A stretch of DNA of 64,000 bases, from assembly GCA_003339415.1 (NCBI GenBank), contig PDHQ01000188.1:1-64000 (forward strand). Reading direction: 5' to 3'. Positions 1-10,899 of this stretch are shown one piece after another. The notes under the pieces are model-generated. The model had not been told where the DNA came from. It saw nothing but the letters and a program-made list of their open reading frames with translations, and did no database searches. The translations under genes were made by a program, and so were the position numbers. Positions within the stretch are counted from its first letter, which is position 1; the number at the start of each line of letters is the position of its first letter. The stretch is from Ophiocordyceps camponoti-saundersi (nom. inval.) (lineage: Eukaryota > Ascomycota > Sordariomycetes > Hypocreales > Ophiocordycipitaceae).

Positions 1-42
1 TTTTTTTTTTTTTTTTCCCCCCCCCCCCCCCCCCCCCCCCCC
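1..42. repeat. T16-C26 homopolymer junction at window start
   Basis: Sixteen T are followed directly by 26 C. Poly-C this long resembles the poly-G/poly-C runs elsewhere in the window (26,031, 26,123, 33,936, 34,111, 48,244). It may be the remnant of a family A element end or an assembly edge. CC runs contain no CpA or TpG and so cannot be eroded by RIP. Confidence 0.8.
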
Positions 43-233
43 TTACGCTTCCGCTACCTTACTTTTATATCTTACTACTCCTCGCACTTTTATATATATT
101 AATATACCCTCTTATACCTTATTATTACCTTATATAAGTTTTTTTCTTTTTACTTATCTTTATATTTTATTACTACTATTAGTTATATAAGTAAATAGTT
201 ATTTTTTTTTCTTCTTTTTTATATTTCCTTTTT

Positions 234-500
<267 letters not shown>

Positions 501-560
501 TACTTTTCCTCTCCTCTCTCTTCTCTTTCCCTCTCTCCCTCTTTTCTTTCTCTCCTTCTT

Positions 561-1437
561 TATATAGTTATAGATAAATATATATATATATATATACGCC
601 TTTTTTTTTACTTTTTCTAATTATTTTTCTTATTATTATTATTTTTTTATATAAAATAAATATTATTTTCCTTAACTTTTTTACTTTTTTTTTTATATCT
701 TATTCCTTATTATAAACCTTTTAAAAAATAAACGCGTAATATTATATATTAATATTTCGCTTTTTTAAATATTATATATATTTTTTATTATAATATTTAT
801 ATTAAAATTAAGTAATACTCCCGCTAATTAAAGTAAGTTAAAATAGCTTATAATATAATACTTAACTTTTTTATTATAATTAATACCGCGCTAAGCTTAC
901 GCTTAACTAGCGCTACCGAAATATATTAGCTTATATTTTATATTAAGCTTTATAAAAGCTATATATATTTATTTATATATTTTTAAAAGCTATTAACTTT
1001 ATTTAGTTATTATAGAAATAAATAATATAGCTTTTACTAGCTTTATTAATATTACTAATATAAAACTATATATATTTACCCTTATTTTATTATATCTTAC
1101 TTTTAAATTTTAATTTTTAATTTTATTAATTTTCTAGTTTAATAATAATAATATACGGAGATATATTTTTAAGTTTTAAGAGTATTTTCTTCGCTTAGAA
1201 TATATTTCCTTTTAGGAAAAAATAAATATATATATTTTAAAAAATACTTTATAAGCTATTTTAGACTTCTAAATAACTATTAATAGCTTACTTTCTCTTC
1301 TAAATATTTATCTTATAATATATTTATAAATTTAGTCTCTTATTATATTACCGCTTTTTATAATTATATTTTTTATATTTACTTATATATTATTATAATA
1401 ATAATAATAAAAATATATAAAATAAATATATTATCTT
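561..1437. other. AT-rich RIP-eroded sequence, nothing recognised
   Basis: Very AT-rich sequence without CpA or TpG outside the GCA/TGC context. I found no stop-poor frame, terminal repeat or match to the repeat families described elsewhere in the window. Confidence 0.5.
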
Positions 1438-1885
1438 AAGTCTTATCTAAAAATATAATAAGGATTAGTATCTTTTTTTTATATAGTATTTATAAATTAT
1501 AATATTTTAATTTTACTATTAAGATATATACTTATAATTACTTATAGCGATTATTTCCTTTTTAGGTTTTTAGCCCTTACTTATTAAACTAATATTTACT
1601 TTTATAATATAAAAAAGGTACTTTTTTATATATATATATATAATATACCCCCTTAAACTTATAAGCTAATTTAGAAATATTTAATAAGCTTTAAAAATAA
1701 TTTTAAAAATTATAAGATAAGATTATTAAAACTTTTAAAAGAAAACTTATAAGAAAAGATTATAAGTATATATTTTCTATACTTATTAAATTAGTAAAGC
1801 TAGCTAAGTTATCTAAGTATAGTATAAAATACCTTTTTCTCTTCCTCTCTCTTTTTTCCTTTTTCTTCTTCCCTTATCCTCCTTT
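1438..1885 (+). repeat. Family B LTR-like repeat, copy 1
   Basis: Begins with AAGTCTTATCTAAAAATAT and ends in a C/T-rich tract. The same 450-bp unit recurs at 4,034, 19,110, 20,555 and 58,769. Shared internal landmarks are TTTTTAGCCCTTA, a TATATA run followed by ATATACCCCC, and a GCTAGCTAAGTTATCTAAG block. It repeatedly flanks the same coding-like interior, so I read it as a long terminal repeat. The usual TG...CA LTR ends cannot be checked because TG and CA are destroyed here. Confidence 0.6.
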
Positions 1886-4033
1886 TCCTCTTCTTTTTAG
1901 AGTTTTCTATATAGCCTTTTTTTTAAAAAAGAATATAAATCTTAGAATAAACTTAAGTTTTATTCTTATATACGATTATAGCGTATAAGGGAGGTATTAC
2001 CTCTTTTAGCTTTTAACTATATACTTATTAATCGTAGCTATAATAAACGCTTTAAGTATAAATATAAGTATCCGCTTATAGATTTTATATTTATTAAAAT
2101 AATATAGTTTTTTTTTATAAGAGTCGGAGCGATAAGTATTTTTACGCCTTATAATAAATATTATTCTTTAAGCTAAGATTACTATATCCGCCTTAGTAAT
2201 ATATATTAAAATTCTATATAATAATAAATATTTTAAGGCCCTAGTTATATAAAGCTATTAGGTAGCGAATAATATTACTTATAAGAAATATAGTTACCTA
2301 TAGACTTACGCGCACTCTTTTTAATACTATATCTCGCTTCTAAGCTTAAAGTATAGCGTTTTTAATAGCTTTATATAAGCTAGTTTTAAATAATAATATT
2401 TATACTAAACCTAAACTACTACTTCTAGCTTTACGTAAATTATAGCGATAGCTATTAAAAATAATAATAATATTATAAAGAGTAGAGAAATTATAAAATT
2501 AGAAAACTCTCTTAAAGTTAAAATTAGGAATAAATAAGTATAGGAAGGGCTATTATCTCCTAAGCTCCTTAAGGATACTATACCTATTTCCCTTAACGCT
2601 TACTAAATAAACTTAAGTTAATACTAAGAAAAATCGGCAGTATTAAAGTAAAAGTTAAATATATAAATAAAAGGTAATAATAGTATATAGTAAATACTAG
2701 AAATAACGCCTATAATTATAATAATATCTAATACTAATAAAAATAAATAATATAATAATAGAAGGAAAGTATATAGATAACTAAGGTATTAGGTAACTTA
2801 GTCTTAAAGTCTAAGTTTATTATAATTTCTATACTTATAAAATTTCGAAATTCTTTTAGAATACTTAAGGAGAGGTAATTTTAAAAGGAGGTAAGTAGTT
2901 TATTCCTTCTCGAAACTAATTAGTATAATATTTATTCTATCGGGGAATTATAATATTATTCTAATATAAGTATTTTAGCGAGGGAAGAAAAATACCTTAG
3001 GTAAGCGTAGTAAATATATAAGGGGCGTAACTTCTTAAGTAACTAAAGTTTTTAACTAATATAAAGGGGGATCTTTAGCTATAAGGGGAAATATTAGATA
3101 ATAAATCTTTATAGGGAAAATAATAAAAAGTTAGTTTTCTATATAAAGATAAAAGAAGAAAGAGAAAGGAAGATAAGAACTATTTAATTAAGTGCTAAGA
3201 ACTTAAGAATAAGTATTTAAATTAGGAATTTATAATATAAAAATATAAAGTTTAAAATAAAGTTATAAGGTTAGTAAAGTTTTTATTATAAGTCCTCTCT
3301 AAAACTTAACTTATAATAAATAACTTTTATAATAGCTATAAAAATAAAGTTAGGGCTAATTACTTACTTAATTTCTTCCTCTTTCGAGGGAAACTAATCT
3401 AAGCTATATACTTAATAATAACCTTAATCTTATATTATTTACCTTTTATATCCTAATCTATAAATATTTTTAGGAAAAGAAAGGGGTTAAGGAACTATTT
3501 AATTAAACCTTATAAGAGCTCTTAGATATCTCCTAGCTAAGTTATACGCTTATTTTTCTTTAAGCGTATTTATTACCGCTACTAAAATATACTACCCGTT
3601 ATATTATATTCTTTTTAGCTATAACTATATAAAGTAATATCTTATAAGTAAAAAATAATTCTAATTCTAAGTTATTAAGTTAATAGGCTTAAGTATTCGA
3701 AAAGATATATTTTCGTTTATTTAGTTTAATAAGTTTATTATAAGATATATTTAGATTAATATATTCTTAGATATTATAAAGTTTAGTAACTTTTTTTAGG
3801 TTATAATATTATTAAGTTTAGTCCTTACGTTTATAAAAGATTTAAGGAGGCTTTTAAGAATAAATAGAATCTTTAGATAAAGATATATTATATATAAAAA
3901 AAAAGGAAGAAAAAAAATAGGTAATATTTATTTAGTAAAGACTTTATATAACTAATTAGATTAAATAAAGTAAACTTAGCTTATAATTATTATTAGAATA
4001 GTAGTAAAAGTATTTAGATTTAATATTTTATAT
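1886..4033 (+). pseudogene. Family B element interior (unrecognised protein), split by a family A insertion
   Basis: The sequence between two family B repeats resembles the interiors at 19,566-20,554, 21,006-22,740 and 59,401-61,000. A shared landmark is a CGTAAATATAAGTAT block near 2,050 and 19,740. Plus-strand frames are charged at their C-terminal end but carry many TAA/TAG codons. In the related copies the stops fall where Gln or Trp codons would be expected after CpA/TpG loss. I recognise no domain; a Gag-like or accessory protein of an LTR element is the simplest inference. The family A element at 2,974-3,586 lies inside it, so that insertion is younger. The final 90 bp before the right repeat resemble 20,470-20,554, which supports a true interior-LTR junction. 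Confidence 0.45.
2974..3586 (+). mobile_element. Family A TIR element (MITE-like), full copy
   Basis: A 613-bp non-autonomous element. It starts TTTAGCGAGGG and ends CCGCTACTAAA, which are imperfect inverted ends. Flanking bases read TA on both sides if one more T/A is counted into the element, consistent with the TA target duplication of Tc1/mariner/pogo-type transposons. The body matches at least ten other copies in the window. Landmarks are TTTTTAACTAATATAA near the start and GGGAAACTAATCTA about two thirds along. No coding capacity is visible. Confidence 0.75.
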
Positions 4034-4250
4034 TAAGTCTTATCTAAAAATATAGTAAGGACTAGTATCCTCCTTATAGGTAGCGAGTATAAGTAATAGC
4101 GCCTTAATCTTATAACTAATATATATACTTATAACTACGCTATAGCGGCTATTTTCTCTTTAGCTTTTTAGCCCTTATTTATTAGACTAATACCTATTTT
4201 TATAATATATATAAACTAGGCACTTTCTTATATATATATACGCGATAGTT
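4034..4250 (+). repeat. Family B LTR-like repeat, truncated copy
   Basis: Matches the first 210 bp of the family B repeat and then breaks off in a TATATATA tract, after which the sequence differs. Together with 1,438-1,885 it brackets one decayed element. Confidence 0.55.
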
Positions 4251-4516
4251 TATATATACGTAATATATATATATATGCCCCCCCCGTACCTTACTACTTT
4301 ATTTTAACTTTATATCTTAGCTATATATTTTTAGAAGCTTTTATATAAAGTATATCTTCCTAACCCGCTTTATAATTAAGCTATATATATATTTATATAT
4401 AATATATTTAATATATAGATATTCTAAGCGCTATACTTTAAATCTTATACTTTTTATATTATAATATATTTCCTCTTATCTTAATAAACGCACTTATTAT
4501 CTTAGTCCTAAAGCTA

Positions 4517-5070
4517 TTTTTTAGCAGCTATAATAGTAATACTTAAAGAAAATAAACGCTAAAGTAAAAAGTAAGCCTCTTAATAATATATATATATCCT
4601 AATTAAATAGTATCCTAGTCTTCCTCGCCTTCTAAAATCTTTTCTAGATTTATATTATAAAGGCGGCTAAGGTAGTATATTAGCTATTACTAAGTATTTA
4701 TATAGTTTACTTTCCCTTTAGAGATAAGGAAATTAGCGTCGTAAATTATAATAGTAAGAACTTTATTAAATAAGATTAGAGCCTTACTTTTATACTTTAC
4801 TTTTTTATAACGAATTACTAATTTTAATACTATTTTTAAGATATTTAGCTTTAGATTAAATAGTTTTACTTTAAAATATCTTTTTTTCTCTTTTCGTTAT
4901 CTTAAAAATCGACTTCTTATCCCCTTTTATATAAGGAATTATTATTTAGCTTATCCTCTTATAGCTAAAAATCCCTACTTCTATTATTTAAATAATATAG
5001 TTACTTAGCAAGGTACCTTACTTAGGTATTTACTAAGCTTTCCTAAGGTATCCTTCTTCCCCTGCGAAAT
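4517..5070 (-). mobile_element. Family A TIR element, inverted copy
   Basis: Read on the minus strand this matches the family A body. The plus strand starts TTTTTTAGCAGC and ends CCCCTGCGAAAT, and a TA lies just outside the left end. The segment around 4,940-5,060 is the reverse complement of the first 120 bp of family A. It is slightly short (554 bp) and has diverged in the middle. Confidence 0.6.
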
Positions 5071-5499
5071 GCCTAAATATAACGATATTAGATAGTTTAT
5101 TTTACTTCTTAAGCTTTAGGGCTTTTATAAATCAATATCGTAAAAAAAAAAATAATTATATAATATTATAATAGCGGCTATAGTTAATATATATAAAATA
5201 TCTTAATATTACTTTTTAGATAAGTATTATAAAATTAGTATTTAGCTTTTAAACTCGTTTTTAGAGCTACTAAAAATATCCTATACTATAATCTTATCTT
5301 AAAACTTACGGCGAAAAAGAAAATATTCGTATTTTTATATTTTTATTATCTTTTACTTCTTAAATCTATTAAATAATATTTATCTATTTATAAGTATTTA
5401 ATTAAAGTAGCCCCTTATTTTTATATTTTACCTTTTTATATATTTATATAGAAAAAAAAATACTTATATCCTCTTTATATATATTTTTTAACTAGCTTA

Positions 5500-6600
5500 T
5501 TACACTATATTTAGATCTTATCTTCTCTTAGTTAAATTTTATTATCTTTCCTTACTTATATATTTTCTCCCTATCTCCTTAATATATCCCTTACCGCGCT
5601 TATTATCCTAATATTACTTAACTCCTCGCTATCTTACGTATATCTTTTCTTTTATAATTTTTAATTATTTAAGTAAACGTAAGCTTTTTATCTTAGCTCC
5701 CTAGCTTTATATTCTCTTATACTCTCTCTCTTTTACTTTTTTATTTTTATATATATATATACTTACGCCCTTATATACGTATATTTATATTAATATATAT
5801 TATTATATCTTCTTATCTTTTCGCTATTTTTATAAATAAACTAAGTATTATATTTTTATCTTACTCCTACCTTTTATTTTTACCTTCCTCTTATATAATA
5901 TTTTATCCCTTATTATTATTTTTTCTCGCTTAAGCTAATATTTTCTACTAAAAGGTAATAAATCCTTTTTATATCGTATATAATACTCTCCTTAGCCTTA
6001 TTAGAAGAAATTATTTCGCCCCTAATTATAATAAAATTATTTTACCTTTTAGGATTAAACTTTTTAACTCTTACTAGTAATAATATTATATTACTATAAT
6101 TCGCCTTTTTCTTTTAATATAATAAAGGCTCCTCCTAATATTTTATAAGCTAATAAGATCGCACTCCTTTTATATCTTACTTAGGAAGTTAATATAGTCC
6201 TAAACCGTAACCTTATTATAAAAACCTAAATTATTAAGATTATATAATCTAAAAGTTTCTTCCGCGCTATTCTCGCGGTATTACGAGGATTATAAGCTAA
6301 AAATTATACTTATAGCTATTTTCTCTATTTATTACGCTTTTTTTAAGCTATTTCCGAACGCCTTATTTTAAAAACGGCGCCTACGCGAGGTATATCCGCT
6401 TCCGATAATAGCGTAGCTATATATATTTTCGCGATTTTACTATACCTATCTCCTATATTATTATAAATACGCTTAGTAGTAATAATACTACTAACTATAA
6501 TTAGTAATAATCTTTCTTATATAAATTTTTATATTTATTATTTACCCTTATATAACTTAATTAATTACTAAGGAAAAAAAAAAGAAAAAAAAAATCCTTT
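5500..6600 (-). repeat. Direct-repeat unit D, copy 1 (minus-strand coding-like)
   Basis: First of three diverged direct copies of about 1 kb. Landmarks shared with the next copies are TTCTTCCGCGCTAT (6,250), TATATCCGCTTCCGATA (6,392) and AAATACGCTTAGTAGTAATA (6,465). Minus-strand frames are stop-poor in places, with a short run resembling AEETFRLYNLNNLGFY that is conserved in copy 2, so the unit probably carried protein sequence. I do not recognise the protein. Each copy ends in an A-rich tract followed by a C/T-rich one. Confidence 0.5.
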
Positions 6601-6679
6601 TTACTATTTACTTTATAGCTTACCCCCCTATACTTAAAGAAACCGTTTTTAATAGCTAAAAACCTTATCCTCCTTCCTT

Positions 6680-7760
6680 TTTAGCGTATCTCTTTACTAA
6701 CTTTCCTACTCCTCTTAATATATTACGTATATTTATTAACCTTTATATACTTTACTTAGCCTCGGTTAAATCCTCGCTATCTTACGCCCTTACTTATTAT
6801 CTTACTAATAATAGTTATTTTAATAAATAGGCGTTTATTTTCCTAGCTTCTTTATACTTCTCTTTACTTATATATATATATATATATATATAAATACTCG
6901 CTTACTCGCCTACTAGCGTACGCACGTCTAAATCGATATATAAGATATTTTTATCCTTTTTATTATCTTCTTTTCTTAACTATTTACGGCTTATATAAAA
7001 AATAGGTATATTTTTTTTCCCTATACCTTATACCTTACTTTTTATATAAAAAATTATCCTCTCTTTCCGTTTCCTTTTATTTAAGCTAATTATTTCTAAT
7101 AAAAGGCTATAAATTTTATTATTACCTTATATCTTACTTTACTTAAACTTATTAAAAAACTCTTTTACCCGCAAAATAGTAATTATCTTATCGTTTTGCT
7201 TTTTAGAACCGTCCCTTTCGATTATTACTAGCGGCGGTATTATTTTACTATTAAACGCCCTTTTTTTTCCGAATAAAAAAACGCCCTTCTTAATTTTTTA
7301 TAAGCTAACGAAATAGCACTCCTCTCTTAACCTACCTACCCTATTACTTTACGCCTTAAAGGCGACGATAGTATAAGGACTTAGATTACTAAAATTATAT
7401 AATCTATAAGTTTCTTCCGCGCTATATTTACCGTATCGCGAGGATCCTTAGTCGAGGATTATAGCTATAGCTACCTTATTTATTCGTCGTCTCCTTTCGT
7501 TAAATATATCCGAACGCCTTATTTTAAATATAGCGCTTACGTAATATATATCCGCTTCCGATAGTAGCGTAGCTATATATACTTTTAAAACTTAGCTATA
7601 CTTATTTTTTATTTTACTATAAATACGCTTAGTAGCGACGATAATATAAACTATAATTAGTAGAAACCTTTCTTATATTAATTTTCTTATTTATTCTTAC
7701 TTTTATAGCTATATATAAATATTAATATAATAATACGAAGAAAAAAAAAAATTCCCCTCT
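6680..7760 (-). repeat. Direct-repeat unit D, copy 2
   Basis: Second copy. TTTCTTCCGCGCTATA (7,410), the TATATCCGCTTCCGATAG block (7,547) and AAATACGCTTAGTAGCGACG (7,620) line up with copy 1. It is the least AT-rich of the three and keeps the best minus-strand frame, including AEETYRLYNFSNL. Confidence 0.5.
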
Positions 7761-8399
7761 CTCTCTCTCTCTTTTCTTTTTTTTTTCCTTTTTTTAATTA
7801 CTCTCCTCTTAAAGAATAAATTATAGTAAATACTATAAATAAGGTTAGGGTTAAATATAACTTACTTAGTTATTATACTTATTCTAATACTAATAATATT
7901 ATATTTATATCTTCCTATTTGCCTTTATTATACTATTATATTTTCCTTTTTATATATAGTTTTTACTATATTTCTTTACCTCTTATATTTTAACTATATA
8001 GCTACCGTTATTATTATAAACGCTATTTTTATATATCTAGCCTTCTTTTTATATCTTGCTTTTTATAATATTTATATAAGTAAACTATATATATTTATAT
8101 ATTATATATTTACTTATATACCGCGCCTTATACCTTACTTTTTTATTTTAACTTTATTTTCTATATATATTTATATATTTTAAAACCTATTCTAAAAAAA
8201 AATAAAGCTTATTTTTTATTTACTCTTTTACTTAATTTGCCCTAGCTAAGGCCCTTAATTAAAACCCCGAAAAAAAAAAAAATCTAGTAGCTTAGCCTTA
8301 TTTTCTCTCTCGCCCTCTCGCCCTCTCTCCCCCCCGCTACTCTCCTCGCTCCCTCGCTATTCTCTTTATCCTTTCGCGTACCCGTTATTCTCTTACTTA

Positions 8400-9340
8400 C
8401 GGTAATTATATAAGTAAATAGGTATTTTTTTCCTAGCTTTATTTTACTTCCCCTTATTTATTCTTTCTCTTTCTCTTTCTTTTCCTTTCCTTAACGTACT
8501 TATTAATATACGTATATATACTTATACTAATAAACGCCCTTATATTAATATATATTATATTTTTCTCTTTTTTACTATCTTTTCTTTTTTATATTTTATT
8601 TTTTCTATAAATAAGCTAAGTATTTTATTTTCTTTTTTTTTTATTTTATATTTTTTACTTTATTTAATATTTTATATTCTTTTTATATTTTCTCTTACTT
8701 ATATTTATTTTTCCTAAAAGGAAAAGAAAAAAGCTATAAATCCTATTATCGCCTTATATTATATTTTTCTTATTTTTATAAATAACTTATTTATTAGTCG
8801 ATTACGGATAATTTATTTTTTTATATTTTAAGACTAACTCTCTTAACTCCTACTCGCTATATAGCTACTTTTCTATAATACGCCCTTTTCTTTTAATATA
8901 ATAAAAGCTACTTCTTACTCTTTATAAGCTAATAAGACCGTATTTCTCTTATATCCTACCTATATTATTACTATATAAATAAAAAGTAATAATATTATTA
9001 CTTAATATATTATTAAGAAGATAAGATTAAAGATATATTTTTAAAGATTACCTTATTCCTACCTCGCCGATTCGCCGCGCTCTTTTATCGGCTATATCTT
9101 AACCCCTTACTTTAAAAAGGCGCTTACGCGATATATATCTGCCCTTAAAGAGGAGCGTAATTACTTATATTTTTAAGATTTAGCTAAAGCTTTATATATA
9201 TATTATTATAAATACGCTTAGTAATTATAATAGTACTAAATATAATTAGTAATAAGCTTTCCTATATAACCTTTTATATTACTTATTTACCTTTCTAACT
9301 ATTTAGGTATTTTTATTTAATATATAAAAGAAAAGAAGAA
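8400..9340 (-). repeat. Direct-repeat unit D, copy 3 (most decayed)
   Basis: Third copy. The GGCGCTTACGCGATATATAT block (9,119), AAATACGCTTAGTAATTATA (9,212) and the terminal A-rich tract align with copies 1 and 2, but the TTCCGCGCT region has been replaced. The C/T-rich spacer at 7,761-8,400 separates it from copy 2. Confidence 0.4.
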
Positions 9341-10583
9341 AAAAAATCCTTTAATATTAAGGCTTTATATAACTATTAAACCTTAGATCTTATTAATTTA
9401 CCTATCTAGAAAATAAGTCCTACTAAGCAAATCGGTCTTTATAATAAAAATACTTTAAGATAAGGCTATAATTACGAAGGTATAATTATACGTAAGTAGA
9501 TAAAGGAGAGGTATTATACTTTTTTAAAAAACTCTATACCGCTATAATATACCTCTTATCTATTTAAGTATTTATATTAATCGTTACCTTATAAGATTTT
9601 AAGTATTTATTAAACTACCCTCCCCTGCCTTTCTACTATTATTAAGTATAGCGATTAATTACTAATTCTAAACTATTATATTATTTATAATCTAATCTAA
9701 TTAATAGTTTTATTACTTTATTTTACTTTTTTTCCTTAGCTTTATCCGTCTTATCTTATCTAATTTATCGTAATATATAAATACCTTTATTAGCTAACTT
9801 TAATCTATCCTAATCTTATCTTTTTCTCTATTCGAATAGCTATTTATAGCTTTATAATATTATTACGCTTTAGAAAATGCGAAATAAACGCTATTCTTCT
9901 AAGTTTTATTTTATTAGTTTTTCTTTACCGTTTATATAATAATATTATTAGTTTACTATACTATCTTTTTATTTACTCGTTTAGCTAAGTTATAATAAAT
10001 TTACGTCTTTATTTTTTAATATATAAACCCCCCCTCCTCTTACCCCCCCCCTCTCTCTTATTATTACTTATAAGTTTTATTTCGAAAAGGTATCTTATTC
10101 CGCTAGTATTACTCTATTATAAAGAATATATAAAAAAAAATATTAAAATATATTTTTTTAAATTATTGATTTTCGAAAATAAATCTCTAATAAGTTATAT
10201 ACCTAATCCGCGGACCTCTGCCGTTATTTTATTTATATTATAAATTAAATATAGTAGTTTATCTATACGCTTATTATAGTTTAGGTAGAAATTATTTATA
10301 TTAAGTACGCCTAATATATATATATAAAGCGTTATCTTATTTATATTATAAACTAAATAAAATAGGTTTATAATATATTTCCTATAATTAAAGTAGAAGT
10401 TTATAATTTTATTAAGTAAGTTTAGGCGCTTATAAAGCGTATTAAATATATAATTACCCCGCTTATATTATAAAGTAACGATTTATATTAACTAGTAATA
10501 ATAAAATAGTAAAGATTAAAAACCCTCTTATAGTCGCTTATAATCTACTATTATATTTCTAAATATATAAATACGGAACTTTT
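9341..10583. other. Unassigned AT-rich stretch with a possible foldback
   Basis: An imperfect inverted repeat pairs about 9,450-9,515 with 9,530-9,600 (AGATAAAGGAGAGGTATTATA against TATAATATACCTCTTATCTA). It could be a decayed foldback element. Around 10,230-10,380 short phrases such as TTATTTATATTATAAA recur. I found no recognisable coding content. Confidence 0.35.
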
Positions 10584-10691
10584 TATAACTTAACTAAGGA
10601 AGAATTAAAAAATAGGGAAGTCTAAGTCTTATTATCTTATAACTTAACCGAGGATAATTAAAAGGGTAGGGAGGTATAAGTCTTATTACTT
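10584..10691 (+). repeat. Two 54-bp in-frame tandem repeats
   Basis: TATAACTTAACTAAGGAAGA starts the first unit and TATAACTTAACCGAGGATAA the second, exactly 54 bp (18 codons) later. A plus-strand frame reads YNLTKEELKNREV, then YNLTEDN followed by a stop codon. The period is a multiple of three, which suggests a remnant of a repetitive protein. No larger ORF can be defined. Confidence 0.5.
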
Positions 10692-10899
10692 TACTAGAAG
10701 GGATATAAAGGTTTAGGTTTATTTACTTTTACTTACGCGGGTATAAGCTAGATAATAATTCTCTATATATAAAATAATAATATTTCTCTTTTCGATAGAG
10801 TAATAGTAGTAAGAGTAGATAAGAATTATATACTATTTAATAAATCTATAAGAAAAAAAAATATCCTTTCTCTCTCTCCCCCTCTTTTATAAATACCTA

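Noticed and set aside
9400..9600. Imperfect foldback as a MITE with TIRs
   Set aside because: The arms mismatch heavily, no target duplication was found, and no second copy was seen. It is mentioned only as a possibility in the region entry.
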